Source of the DNA: an uncultured Porticoccus sp.
Lineage (GTDB): Bacteria; Pseudomonadota; Gammaproteobacteria; Pseudomonadales; Porticoccaceae
Assembly: GCA_905181945.1 (NCBI GenBank)
Contig: CAJIZZ010000016.1
Span: 1-64,000 of the forward strand
DNA length: 64,000 nt
Direction: 5' to 3'
A program made the translations under genes and the position numbers. Under the pieces are notes generated by a model that was not told where the DNA came from, searched no databases, and saw only the letters and a list, made by a program, of their open reading frames with translations. The number at the start of each line of letters is the position of its first letter. The first letter of the stretch is position 1. Positions 40,008 to 49,560 of this stretch are shown piece by piece.

Positions 40008-40538
40008 ATGAAAAAATTAATCCCCGTTATTATCTCAGGATTTCTTGTATCCCTTATGATTACTAGCTGTGGCTGGCACCTAAGGAGCAGCGGTCATACT
40101 GCAGCTTTAGCTGCTATCAATCAAATTCATATAGATGGAGATCAAAAAAATCAGCTTTATCGTTTTGTTTCCAGATCTCTCAAATCTAGCAATATCGCTA
40201 TTACAGAGAACCCCAAAGAAGCTGAAATTACGATCAGGTTAATAAATCAAAGGTCCATTAGTCGTTCGGCAAGCGTTAATTCCTCTGCAAGAGTATCTGA
40301 ACTACACATAACCGAGCTAGTTGATGTCGAAATTGTAACTGCTGACGGCAAGGTATTGCTGCCAAAAACAACTCTCAGTAGAGAAAAATTCTTTAATTAC
40401 AACGAAGGTAATGTATCAACAAATGCTGAAGAACAAAAAATATTGAAGCGTGAAATGATGAATGATCTAGCTCGTAAAATAATAAATATTTTAAATTCAA
40501 TGCTTACAAAGACAAGCCAGTATGCGACTGAAAGCTGA
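40008..40538 (+). CDS. lptE: LPS-assembly lipoprotein LptE
   Basis: LptE plugs the LptD barrel in the outer membrane and helps LPS insertion. It is a lipoprotein of 176 residues with the signal VSLMITSC, acceptor Cys21, followed by GWHLRSSG, the typical LptE start. A clear AAGGA site lies upstream. It overlaps holA by 17 bases. The gene for its partner LptD is at 43.5 kb. Confidence 0.92.
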   Translation: MKKLIPVIISGFLVSLMITSCGWHLRSSGHTAALAAINQIHIDGDQKNQLYRFVSRSLKSSNIAITENPKEAEITIRLINQRSISRSASVNSSARVSELHITELVDVEIVTADGKVLLPKTTLSREKFFNYNEGNVSTNAEEQKILKREMMNDLARKIINILNSMLTKTSQYATES

Positions 40539-41568
40539 GCAACTTAGTGCGCACTTAGCCTCGAAAGGCCTCGCTTCTGTATATATCATTAGCGGAGATG
40601 AGCCACTCTTGGTTCAAGAATCTGCTGATATTATTCGCACAGCAGCAAAATTACATGGTTATAACGAACGAAGATTATTTTATGCAGACAGCAAATTTGA
40701 TTGGAATAGCGTTCTAATCGAAGCTAGCCACATTTCACTTTTTTCGGAAAAGAAATTTCTAGAAATTCGTATCATTTCAGGCAAGCCTGGAGACAAGGGA
40801 TCCAAGACACTTCAAGAATATTTATCAAAAATTAACACAGAAACTCTAACACTTATTATCACACCAAAACTAGACAGCTCGTCAACTAGGGGCAAATGGT
40901 TTACTGCTATAGAAAATCAGGGTATTTCTATACAAATATGGCCAGTCTCCACACCCCAATTACCGCAATGGCTAAATCGGAGGCTCAATCAATCTGGTAT
41001 TAAGGCTAACCAAGAGGCAATAAGGGTGCTTGCTGACAGAGTTGAAGGTAACTTGCTTTCAGCTATCCAAGAAATAGAAAAACTTAAACTGCTGGCACCA
41101 GAGAGAGAGCTAACTGGACAAGCTATGTCTGATATTGTCGTTGATAGCTCACGATTTAATGTGTTTGTACTGTTAGGCAAAATTATGGAGAGTGAAGCGA
41201 AAAAGGCCTGTCACGTTCTTCAAGGCCTTCGCAGCGAAGGTACTGATGCCACTATTATTCTTTGGGCAATCACTCGAGATCTACGAATTCTAATCAAGGG
41301 AAGCGAGGCCGTTCAGTCAGGCGAGGGTATTGACTCAGTGCTTCAAAAGCTAGGGGTTTGGGAAAGTCGTAGGCCCCTTGTAAAGAAAACTATTAGCCGA
41401 ATCCCTATTGAGAGATTACGACAAATGTTAAAGTTGTCAGGAGCCATTGATCGTGGAATCAAGGGCACGAGGCAAGGGTCTCCATGGGATGACCTTACTA
41501 CACTGATACTTGTTCTTTGTGGTATTCAATCATTTAACTCTAGAAGTCTGAGGCTGGCTATTCAATAA
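40522..41568 (+). CDS. holA: DNA polymerase III delta subunit
   Basis: HolA opens the beta clamp within the clamp-loader complex. The 348-residue protein begins MRLKAEQLSAHLASKG and has SVYIISGDEPLLVQESADIIR, the family's conserved AAA-like start. ALADRVEGNLLSAIQEIEKL-type text (here LADRVEGNLLSAIQEIEKL) fits domain II. It overlaps lptE by 17 bases, implying coupled translation, as in leuS-lptE-holA of Pseudomonas. Confidence 0.94.
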   Translation: MRLKAEQLSAHLASKGLASVYIISGDEPLLVQESADIIRTAAKLHGYNERRLFYADSKFDWNSVLIEASHISLFSEKKFLEIRIISGKPGDKGSKTLQEYLSKINTETLTLIITPKLDSSSTRGKWFTAIENQGISIQIWPVSTPQLPQWLNRRLNQSGIKANQEAIRVLADRVEGNLLSAIQEIEKLKLLAPERELTGQAMSDIVVDSSRFNVFVLLGKIMESEAKKACHVLQGLRSEGTDATIILWAITRDLRILIKGSEAVQSGEGIDSVLQKLGVWESRRPLVKKTISRIPIERLRQMLKLSGAIDRGIKGTRQGSPWDDLTTLILVLCGIQSFNSRSLRLAIQ

Positions 41569-41631
41569 GTGGAATCTTTTTCCCGAAAAAAATAATTACG
41601 CCGAAAACCCCATTTTTTAACTTCCACCACA

Positions 41632-42318
41632 TCATCTTTTCATTAGGTATTCATCTAGCTCATGGAGACGCATCAGTGTTCCAATATCTCGCCATACCCC
41701 AGTATATATTTCGCCTTCTATGCGGCCAGAGGAGATACTTTCGCACAATACATCACGCAAGGGGAACTTTTCGGTAGTCGAGGCATGTACGTTAAATATT
41801 TTTGGCCTTAAGATAGATATCCCGCTGTACGTGTAGGTGTTATTTCTAGCATTTGGTGTGCTGACTATGCTCTCAGGCGTTAATATGAAATCTCCATCCA
41901 TATGATGAGATGCATTTGGGACCAAAATTAGATGGGCATCAATTTCCGATGGTAAAAGTTTTTCGACTAAATTTTTCAATGGAAAGTCAGTCCAGACATC
42001 AGCATTAACAAGCAAGAATGGTTCGCTCCCTAGCAACGGAAGAGCTCTACGAATGCCCCCTCCTGTTTCAAGCGGTCTATGCTCTCTTGACCATTGAACA
42101 TTAATCCCGAAAGCAGATCCATTGCCAATAAATGATTCTACCTTATCACCCAACCAAGATATATTTATCACCACATCTTTTACTCCAGCTGATGCTAGAT
42201 TCTCAATGTGATACTGAATTAAGGGCTTTTCTCCCGCCTGCACTAATGCCTTAGGAGTCGTGTCGGTAAGGGGACGTAATCTTTCTCCACGCCCTGCAGC
42301 AAGAATCATTGCTTTCAT
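41632..42318 (-). CDS. murU: N-acetylmuramate-1-phosphate uridylyltransferase MurU
   Basis: MurU makes UDP-MurNAc from MurNAc-1-phosphate in the peptidoglycan recycling path that bypasses MurA and MurB (fosfomycin's target). The 228-residue protein has the nucleotidyltransferase signature LAAGRGERLRPLT and the metal-binding Asp in VNADVWTDF. It follows amgK after two bases on the same strand. Nucleotidyltransferases are hard to tell apart, but the amgK context supports MurU strongly. Confidence 0.9.
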   Translation of the reverse strand: MKAMILAAGRGERLRPLTDTTPKALVQAGEKPLIQYHIENLASAGVKDVVINISWLGDKVESFIGNGSAFGINVQWSREHRPLETGGGIRRALPLLGSEPFLLVNADVWTDFPLKNLVEKLLPSEIDAHLILVPNASHHMDGDFILTPESIVSTPNARNNTYTYSGISILRPKIFNVHASTTEKFPLRDVLCESISSGRIEGEIYTGVWRDIGTLMRLHELDEYLMKR

Positions 42319-42320
42319 AT

Positions 42321-43391
42321 TTAATCTCCTGAGCTGCTTGTTGCTGAAATCTCTCCAGCTGCCTCCAAAGACTGAAACCAGGGTTGTCGAGATACTTCTG
42401 GAAGCACATATTGTTCAAACCAAAGTGTGAAATTTTTTAGCTCTGGGTATGGCCTCAACTGCTCCAAGATATAGCGAATTACAAGCGACAAGTCATCAAG
42501 ATAATCGTGCTTGTCGTCTCTTAAGTGAAGTCTAGAAAAAATGCCAAGCACCTTAATATGTCGCTGCAAGCCCATCAAATCAAACCATCTAATCACCTGA
42601 TTATCAGAAATTTTTGGAGCAATACCAGCATCTACGGCCTGTTGATAGCAATTTAATGCTCGCTGTACAACATACTCTTTAGGCAGCCGTATATAACAAT
42701 CTCTGAATAAGGAAACCATGTCATAGGTAATAGGTCCTATGACTGCATCCTGAAAATCAATGACACCGATAGAGCCATCAGGTAACTGCATCAAATTACG
42801 CGAATGGAAATCGCGATGCACTACCACTTGCGGCTGCTCCAATGCGCTCTCTGCAATAATTGAGAAAGCATCATCAAGCAGTCTCAAATCAGCAGGGCTC
42901 AGCTCGATATTAAGCAATTTTCTGACAAACCATTCAATAAAAATAGTCATTTCTTTGAGCAGTTCCTGTCGGCTATACTCTGGAAATATTGTCTTATTTT
43001 TGGAAATTTTTTGGATTTTTATGAGCTCTATTTCAGCAAAATCATAGAGCTGACTTTGATTCTTTCCGGCTAGAAGAGGCAACAACAAATGATCGCCAAG
43101 ATCTTCAAGTAGTAAAAATCCTGACTGATAATCTACTGCATGAACTAATGGCGCATGGAGAGCGCCTTCTCGAAAACAAGAGGATATGTTTACAAAATTA
43201 AAGTTATTTTCAAGCAATGGTGGGGCCAATACAGCTATTAGGGATGGATTAGAATTAACCCTAAAATATTGCCTAAAACCCGCATCGCCATTAAGTGGGT
43301 CAAGAAATATTGGCTCACTCAAAACAACACCTCGAGGCAAATACTTCTCAACCCAATCTCGTAAATAAAATAAATTTGTCATATTTGTCAT
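42321..43391 (-). CDS. amgK: N-acetylmuramate/N-acetylglucosamine kinase AmgK
   Basis: AmgK is an aminoglycoside-phosphotransferase-fold kinase that phosphorylates the anomeric carbon of MurNAc in the recycling pathway. The catalytic loop VHRDFHSRNLM has Asp194, and the metal-binding IDFQDAVIG has Asp212. The protein has 356 residues. An in-frame ATG at 43382 is an alternative start. It is divergent from lptD with an 83-base gap, as in Pseudomonas. Confidence 0.9.
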   Translation of the reverse strand: MTNMTNLFYLRDWVEKYLPRGVVLSEPIFLDPLNGDAGFRQYFRVNSNPSLIAVLAPPLLENNFNFVNISSCFREGALHAPLVHAVDYQSGFLLLEDLGDHLLLPLLAGKNQSQLYDFAEIELIKIQKISKNKTIFPEYSRQELLKEMTIFIEWFVRKLLNIELSPADLRLLDDAFSIIAESALEQPQVVVHRDFHSRNLMQLPDGSIGVIDFQDAVIGPITYDMVSLFRDCYIRLPKEYVVQRALNCYQQAVDAGIAPKISDNQVIRWFDLMGLQRHIKVLGIFSRLHLRDDKHDYLDDLSLVIRYILEQLRPYPELKNFTLWFEQYVLPEVSRQPWFQSLEAAGEISATSSSGD

Positions 43392-43474
43392 TCAATTAAA
43401 AAAAAGACTACAGATTCTACCTCAAACCCTCGCATGATGCTTCAGAATGAGTAAAATGTAGGATCGGCATACTG

Positions 43475-46102
43475 ATGACAATTTTTATTTATAGATTACG
43501 GGTAATCATGATACTAAAAAGTGCAAGTTACATCTGCGTAAAAATCAATAGAACGCTATGTTCATTGTATTCGCAGACAATGCTGGTCTTCTTTAGCATG
43601 ATACTGGTATGCGGTCTCTCGTTAGCAGAAACAAGTAATACTTACCTGCAGTGGGAGTGCGATACAGGGAAAAATGGCGGATGGGTGTGTGGGCAGCAGT
43701 CGATAGCAGGAAAATCCTACCCAAGACCAATCAAAGATGAAGTTCTTGATGTCCCTCAGGACGAAGAAAATCAAACTGAATTAGTACCAAAAGTAAAACT
43801 AGCCAAGAATCTCGACTGGATAGATGAAGAAGATCTCTCTATAGATCAGCTAACGAAAAGATCTTCTGGTTGCTGTGGTGCCTATATAGAACCAGAGCGT
43901 AGCTATCCAGACTCAGAGCTCAACCCTGAAGATGCATCATTAAGAGTTGCCTCCTCGTCCACAGAGTTAATCCAGGATAATGTTGCCTACCTCAAAGGTG
44001 ATGTGCATCTAACACAAGGATACCGTCAAGCGCGTAGTGATGCTGCTACACTCAATCAAGATGATCGTACGGTCGACATGGATGGTCACATAGAACTTCG
44101 AGAGCCAGGCCTCCTGCTCAGAGGTGATGCCGCGCATGTGAACATGAACTCACTAGATGTAGAAATAAATAATGCCTCCTACCTACTCCATGAATCTGGA
44201 GCTCGTGGGTCAGCTAGCATGCTCAGGCGCCCAGGTGGAGATATTTTTTATATTGATAATGGCACTTACACCACATGCGAGCCAGGCAATAACGCTTGGC
44301 GACTAGTCAGTTCCAAGCTTCGAATTAACCCTGGAACAGGAATTGCTACAGCTAAGCATGTGCGTTTAGAGATAAAAGATCTTCCCGTCATATATCTTCC
44401 ATGGGTTCGATTTTCGATAGATGAGAGGAGAACCAGTGGTCTTTTATTTCCTAGCTGGGAAAGTAGCGAAGAAAACGGGTTAGACTTCTCGCAGCCAATA
44501 TACCTTAACTTGGCTCCCAATTATGATGCTACCTTTACCCCACGTTATGTGCAGGAACGAGGGGCTATGGCCGAACTCGAAATGAGGCATCTGTCTGAAT
44601 TATCTGAAACTATTTTTAGTGGTGCATTTTTAGCAAGTGATGACGGCGGAGATGACGATGATGAAACAATCAATGCGGTTACAGGAAAAAGAGAGAATGA
44701 AGGAGAGGATCGATGGCTAGCAGATATACAGCATAGAGGAGACTTCGGCCATCTCAGATCTACTCTCAATTATACAAGGGCAAGCGATGAAGATTATTTT
44801 CAAAATCTTGATACAACAACACTGCAGGTCAATAGCCAATCGTACCTTCGCCAGCACGGTCATCTGGGTTTTTCTATAAAAAACTGGGGTGTCTCAATTG
44901 AAGGTTCTGGGTATCAAACACTTATTAAAGACGGGGCTGACCAATACAAGTTATTGCCAAGAGTTCAAGCCAACAAAAGCTTTAGCGTTGGTGATTTTGA
45001 TTTTGATTTAGAGAACCAGTATAGCGACTATGATCATAACGATAGCACCAAAACTACTGGACGCAGGCTTAACTTAGCTTATGCGGCAAGCTGGAATAAA
45101 TGGTGGGACTGGGGATACTTTCGTCCTACTGTTAAGGTGAAACATATGGCATATGACCTTGATTCTCCAGTTTCTGGACAAAATGATGATAGTCCGTCAG
45201 TCACGGTGCCTATAGGAATTATAGATACTGGAATATACTTAGAAAGAAAAACCACTTGGCTCAATGGGTACACGCATACATTTGAGCCGAGACTCTACAT
45301 AGTCTATGCCAAAAAAGAAAATCAAGACGATCTTCCATTGTTTGACACAGCATTATCAACTTTTGGATACAGCTCACTATTTAGAGATGAGCACTTTAGC
45401 GGTGGAGATCGTGTGACTGATTCGAAGCAAGTTTCTGTTGGATTTACTACACGACTAATTGATGATAGTTCTGGCATTGAAAAAATGCGTGCGAGCGCTG
45501 GTCAAATATTTTATCTAGATGATCGAACTGTATCTCTAGATTCATCTATAAACAAGGAAATGCGAAGGGACGAATCTCCTTATGCTGCAGAATTTGAAAT
45601 GAGACTTGGGGACAACTGGCAAGCCCTTGCTAGCGCCCAATACGATTCAGATGACAACGAGCTAGATCGGGCAAGCACTAGTTTGCGCTATAATGGAGAC
45701 GATAATAGGCTTCTTAACATCAGCTATCGTTTCAATAATCAGACCCCGGTCACACTTAATGGAAAAAAATATAACAACGATATTGAACAAAGTGATTTCT
45801 CTACTGCAGTGCCGATAACAAGAAGCTTGAACATTGTGGGTCGCTATAACTATGATGTTACTAACAGCAGAACCCTAGAAACATTTTTTGGAGTTCAATA
45901 TGAGAGCTGCTGTGTACGCCTAAGTCTGCTTGCCCGAAAGTGGATTGATAGAGACGACAATATTGTATTACCAATGGACGACTTAGCGGAAGACAAAGGT
46001 GTATTCCTTTCGCTCCAGATCAAAGGCATTGCAGGCTTTGGGTCCAAAATGGAGTCCATATTAACAGATGGTGTGTATGGCTACGAAGCACCAAATAACT
46101 AA
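43475..46102 (+). CDS. lptD: LPS-assembly outer-membrane protein LptD
   Basis: LptD is the essential outer-membrane barrel that inserts LPS at the cell surface. The protein has about 875 residues. A hydrophobic signal (MLVFFSMILVCGLSLAETS) ends near residue 51. The periplasmic OstA domain is at about 155-290 and the C-terminal barrel follows. Adjacent cysteines in ESCCVRLS match the C-terminal Cys pair that bonds with N-terminal cysteines. The true start may be 43508, which shortens the N-region. It begins lptD-surA-pdxA-rsmA-apaG-apaH. Confidence 0.93.
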   Translation: MTIFIYRLRVIMILKSASYICVKINRTLCSLYSQTMLVFFSMILVCGLSLAETSNTYLQWECDTGKNGGWVCGQQSIAGKSYPRPIKDEVLDVPQDEENQTELVPKVKLAKNLDWIDEEDLSIDQLTKRSSGCCGAYIEPERSYPDSELNPEDASLRVASSSTELIQDNVAYLKGDVHLTQGYRQARSDAATLNQDDRTVDMDGHIELREPGLLLRGDAAHVNMNSLDVEINNASYLLHESGARGSASMLRRPGGDIFYIDNGTYTTCEPGNNAWRLVSSKLRINPGTGIATAKHVRLEIKDLPVIYLPWVRFSIDERRTSGLLFPSWESSEENGLDFSQPIYLNLAPNYDATFTPRYVQERGAMAELEMRHLSELSETIFSGAFLASDDGGDDDDETINAVTGKRENEGEDRWLADIQHRGDFGHLRSTLNYTRASDEDYFQNLDTTTLQVNSQSYLRQHGHLGFSIKNWGVSIEGSGYQTLIKDGADQYKLLPRVQANKSFSVGDFDFDLENQYSDYDHNDSTKTTGRRLNLAYAASWNKWWDWGYFRPTVKVKHMAYDLDSPVSGQNDDSPSVTVPIGIIDTGIYLERKTTWLNGYTHTFEPRLYIVYAKKENQDDLPLFDTALSTFGYSSLFRDEHFSGGDRVTDSKQVSVGFTTRLIDDSSGIEKMRASAGQIFYLDDRTVSLDSSINKEMRRDESPYAAEFEMRLGDNWQALASAQYDSDDNELDRASTSLRYNGDDNRLLNISYRFNNQTPVTLNGKKYNNDIEQSDFSTAVPITRSLNIVGRYNYDVTNSRTLETFFGVQYESCCVRLSLLARKWIDRDDNIVLPMDDLAEDKGVFLSLQIKGIAGFGSKMESILTDGVYGYEAPNN

Positions 46103-46119
46103 TTCATGAAGACACAGCA

Positions 46120-47418
46120 ATGATATCAAAAAATATCTTTTTTCAGCACTTATGTGGCGCAATACTAGCAGTCTCATTTGCTTCATTGGTACCCGCAAAA
46201 GAAGTCCTTTTGGATGAAGTTGTCGCATCAATAAATGATGAAGTGATCATGAGCAGCGAGCTAGAAGATAGGACGCTTGAAGTTCTTGATCGAATAAGAG
46301 AAAGTGATCGAGCAGGTCCACCCCAAGATGAAGTTATAGCCGAAGTTTTAGAGCGCTTGATTATTGAGCGTATCCAGCTACTTAAGGCGAAGCAAGCCGG
46401 GGTCAGATTTAGTGATACGGAAGTAAATCAAGCTATAGAACAAGCAGCTCAACGGCAAAATAAAACTATGCAGGACCTGCTCGATGAAGGACAGCAATCA
46501 GGCGTAACGGCTGCAACTTTTCGTCAAAAAGTAAGAGAGCAGATGCTCATAGGTCGAGTTCAGGAAGGCAACCTTAATAAGCGCATATCTATTAGCGAAC
46601 AAGCGATCGACAACTTTCTCAATACCGAAGAGGGGCGTTCATGGGCGACCCCTGATTTCCAAATTGGACACATTTTACTACCTGTAGCTTCCGAATCCTC
46701 CGATGAAAAAGTAGCTAAAATTCAAGAAGAAATCTTGAACATTTATTTTCAAATCAAAAATGGAGAAGACTTTAAGAGTCTTGCTATTGTCAAATCTAAA
46801 GGAAATAAAGCTTCTCAGGGTGGCGACCTAGGCTGGAAAAAAGCCTCTCAGTTGCCTGAAATATTCAGTGCGACAATTGAAAATCTATCTCCAGGACAAA
46901 TTAGCGAACCCATACGTAGTGCTGCTGGATTTCACCTGTTAAAGCTATACAATCGAAGAGGTATAGCCTCATCAAATCTTGTACAGCAGCACAATATCAG
47001 ACATATACTGCTAGTGCCAAATGAAATCCGAGATGACGAAAAAACTCTAGAGATAGCCAATAAAATTCGCAATAAAATATTAAATGGCAAGAATTTTGAT
47101 GACGTTGCTAGAACCCACTCCGAAGATATCGGTACAGCAATGTCTGGCGGGAGCCTGGGTTGGTCGGTTCCTGGTAAATTTGCGGCTGAATTTGAAAAAA
47201 CAATGAATGCACTTAATATAAACGAAATCAGCGAAGTTATTAAAACTCAATTTGGATGGCATATTTTACAGGTCACAGAACGCCGCGATCAAGATTTCAC
47301 TGATACAATAAAGCGCTCTCAGGCCAAAAATACTCTAAAACAAAAAAGATACCGAGAAGAGTTAGAGGTCTGGCTTAAAGAGATTAGAGATGAGGCTTTT
47401 GTAGACATCAAATTGTGA
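46120..47418 (+). CDS. surA: Periplasmic chaperone/peptidyl-prolyl isomerase SurA
   Basis: SurA escorts outer-membrane proteins, including LptD, through the periplasm. The protein has 432 residues with a signal peptide ending near residue 26. The N-terminal SurA domain is DEVVASINDEVIMSSELE, and two parvulin domains lie at about 180-285 and 290-390 (QIGHILLPV and NIRHILLVP). It is the second gene of its operon, 17 bases after lptD. Its TGA overlaps pdxA by four bases. Confidence 0.97.
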   Translation: MISKNIFFQHLCGAILAVSFASLVPAKEVLLDEVVASINDEVIMSSELEDRTLEVLDRIRESDRAGPPQDEVIAEVLERLIIERIQLLKAKQAGVRFSDTEVNQAIEQAAQRQNKTMQDLLDEGQQSGVTAATFRQKVREQMLIGRVQEGNLNKRISISEQAIDNFLNTEEGRSWATPDFQIGHILLPVASESSDEKVAKIQEEILNIYFQIKNGEDFKSLAIVKSKGNKASQGGDLGWKKASQLPEIFSATIENLSPGQISEPIRSAAGFHLLKLYNRRGIASSNLVQQHNIRHILLVPNEIRDDEKTLEIANKIRNKILNGKNFDDVARTHSEDIGTAMSGGSLGWSVPGKFAAEFEKTMNALNINEISEVIKTQFGWHILQVTERRDQDFTDTIKRSQAKNTLKQKRYREELEVWLKEIRDEAFVDIKL

Positions 47419-48392
47419 TAAGAATAGCTGTAACCCCAGGTGAACCTTCTGGCATAGGACCAGATTTACTTATTCAACTCATCCAGCAACCGCTTGATTT
47501 TGAGCTGATAGCTTATGCGGATCCAAATCTATTGGAATTGCGAGCCAAGCAACTAAATTTACCTATTAAACTTCGTGCGGCAGCTCCAGGGCGCCCTAAA
47601 GCACTCAAGGGTGGAGAGATTGCAATACAGCCCATCTCTTTAGGCTGCAAAGTAGTACCAGGAGTCCTTAATCCAGATAACTCGAAATATGTGCTAGATG
47701 CACTCTCCCAAGCATTGATTGCATGCCAAAATAACTATTGTCATGCAATGGTTACCGGGCCTATTCATAAGGGTGTGATTAACGCTGCGGGGTTTAGTTT
47801 CACCGGCCATACAGAATTTTTAGCAGAAAAAACTTCCACTAAAAAAGTAGTCATGATGCTTGCTACCGAGGGCCTCAAGGTAGCTCTTGTAACAACACAT
47901 ATACCTCTCTCTGATGTGTCAAAAACCATTACACAGGATCTATTAAAAAAGACTATTTGCATTCTTAATAGCGAATTAAAACAAAAATTTGGGATTGAAT
48001 GCCCCAAAATATTGGTTTGCGGTCTCAACCCTCATGCAGGAGAAGACGGCTATCTGGGAATGGAAGAAATAAATATTATTACGCCTTGTTTGGATCAGCT
48101 GCGAAATCAAGGATTTCGTCTTGAGGGGCCCCTGTCTGCCGATACACTGTTTACGCCAAAATATTTAAAAAATTGTGACGTAGTATTAGCAATGTACCAT
48201 GACCAAGGGTTACCAGTGCTCAAATACAAAGGATTTGGAAGCGCAGTTAACGTCACACTAGGGTTGCCGATTATACGAACATCTGTTGACCACGGCACAG
48301 CTCTTGATTTGGCTGGAACTGGCAAAGGAAACAAAGGAAGCTTGGTTGCCGCCATTGAATATGCCAGAAGAATGGTCATGCTAAACCAATGA
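47415..48392 (+). CDS. pdxA: 4-hydroxythreonine-4-phosphate dehydrogenase
   Basis: PdxA oxidises 4-phosphohydroxy-L-threonine in pyridoxal phosphate synthesis. The 325-residue protein begins IRIAVTPGEPSGIGPDL. Metal-binding histidines are in SFTGHTEFLAEK, CGLNPHAGEDG and MYHDQGLP. The start is GTG and overlaps the surA stop (GTGA). The end overlaps rsmA (ATGA). The gene is translationally coupled on both sides. Confidence 0.97.
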   Translation: MIRIAVTPGEPSGIGPDLLIQLIQQPLDFELIAYADPNLLELRAKQLNLPIKLRAAAPGRPKALKGGEIAIQPISLGCKVVPGVLNPDNSKYVLDALSQALIACQNNYCHAMVTGPIHKGVINAAGFSFTGHTEFLAEKTSTKKVVMMLATEGLKVALVTTHIPLSDVSKTITQDLLKKTICILNSELKQKFGIECPKILVCGLNPHAGEDGYLGMEEINIITPCLDQLRNQGFRLEGPLSADTLFTPKYLKNCDVVLAMYHDQGLPVLKYKGFGSAVNVTLGLPIIRTSVDHGTALDLAGTGKGNKGSLVAAIEYARRMVMLNQ

Positions 48393-49195
48393 AATATTCC
48401 CATAAAAAAAACGAGCATCAGGCACGTAAGCGTTTCGGTCAGAACTTCTTAGTTGATCGGGGTGTTATCGAACTAATAGTTGAGGCCATCAAGCCAGAAA
48501 AAAATGACAACTTGATTGAAATCGGAGCCGGGCAAGGTGCAATAACAGGCCCGCTATTAACAAAATGCCCGAGGCTTAGCATCATTGAGTTAGATCGGGA
48601 TTTGATTCCAGTTCTTAAGGACAAGTTCCAGCAATATGCTAATCTTGAGATCCACCAAGGAGACGCGCTAAAAATAAATTTTCGAAAATTTTGCACTGAT
48701 GGGCGCCCACTACGAATTGTCGGTAACCTGCCATACAATATTACCACGCCGCTCTTATTTCATTTGCTAGGCTTCAATGAATGTATTTCTGATATGTATT
48801 TTATGCTTCAGAAAGAAGTGGTGGATCGACTTGGCTCATTGCCTGGACAAAAAAGTTATGGCAGGCTGAGCGTAATGATTCAATATTATTGTAAAGTGCA
48901 TCCCTTATTCTTAGTGCCACCTTCTGCTTTTAATCCAATACCTAAAGTCGATTCAGCCATGGTATTGTTGCAGCCATATTCAAGTCCACCATACAAGGCA
49001 ACTGATCTAGCCCTCCTGTCTGAACTAGTAAGAACATGCTTTCAGCAACGTCGAAAAACTATACGAAATTCGTTAAAATTAATTCTTCCTGATAGGCGCC
49101 TCAAACAACTTGATGTTGATTTAACTCTTCGCCCAGAAAATCTCAGCGTTGAGCAGTTTGTGCAGCTTAGCAACCAAATGAGCTCCCTGTTATGA
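48389..49195 (+). CDS. rsmA: 16S rRNA dimethyladenosine transferase RsmA (KsgA)
   Basis: RsmA dimethylates two adjacent adenines near the 3' end of 16S rRNA, a late check in 30S assembly. The protein has 268 residues. The SAM-binding motif is LIEIGAGQGAITGPLL, and the catalytic NLPY is present in NLPYNITTPLL. It starts inside the pdxA stop (ATGA) and ends inside the apaG start (ATGA). Confidence 0.97.
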   Translation: MKYSHKKNEHQARKRFGQNFLVDRGVIELIVEAIKPEKNDNLIEIGAGQGAITGPLLTKCPRLSIIELDRDLIPVLKDKFQQYANLEIHQGDALKINFRKFCTDGRPLRIVGNLPYNITTPLLFHLLGFNECISDMYFMLQKEVVDRLGSLPGQKSYGRLSVMIQYYCKVHPLFLVPPSAFNPIPKVDSAMVLLQPYSSPPYKATDLALLSELVRTCFQQRRKTIRNSLKLILPDRRLKQLDVDLTLRPENLSVEQFVQLSNQMSSLL

Positions 49196-49560
49196 ATGAT
49201 ATCATTGTGGGCGTGACCCCCCACTATTCTTCGGAATATTCAGATCCAATGAATAAGAAATTTTCTTTTATTTATCATGTTAGCATTAAAAATAATGGAG
49301 GCCGCTCGGTACAACTGATTAGCCGGCATTGGATTATCACTGATGGAGATGCGCAAGCCAAAGAAGTTAAAGGTCTTGGCGTTGTAGGAGAGCAGCCAAC
49401 TATTGCGCCAGGGGAAGCATACCAATACACAAGCAGTGTCACGCTTAACACTCAAGTTGGCACCATGGAGGGATACTATCAAATGTCTTGTAACTCGGAA
49501 ACAGCATTCGATGTCTCTATCCCAGTATTTTTATTGTCTGTGCCAGGAGCAGTGCATTGA
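49192..49560 (+). CDS. apaG: ApaG domain protein
   Basis: ApaG is a 122-residue immunoglobulin-like fold protein of unclear function, often encoded next to apaH. Typical motifs are FIYHVSIKNNGGRSVQLISRHW and the VVGEQPTIAPGEAYQYTS segment, ending with the GTMEGYYQM turn. The ATG overlaps the rsmA stop by four bases, and its TGA overlaps the apaH start. Confidence 0.94.
   Translation: MNDIIVGVTPHYSSEYSDPMNKKFSFIYHVSIKNNGGRSVQLISRHWIITDGDAQAKEVKGLGVVGEQPTIAPGEAYQYTSSVTLNTQVGTMEGYYQMSCNSETAFDVSIPVFLLSVPGAVH

Noticed and set aside
41569-41627. Inverted repeat GTGGAA...TTCCAC between holA and murU
   Set aside because: The arms are only six bases and the loop is 47 bases, without a T-run, so it is not a credible terminator.
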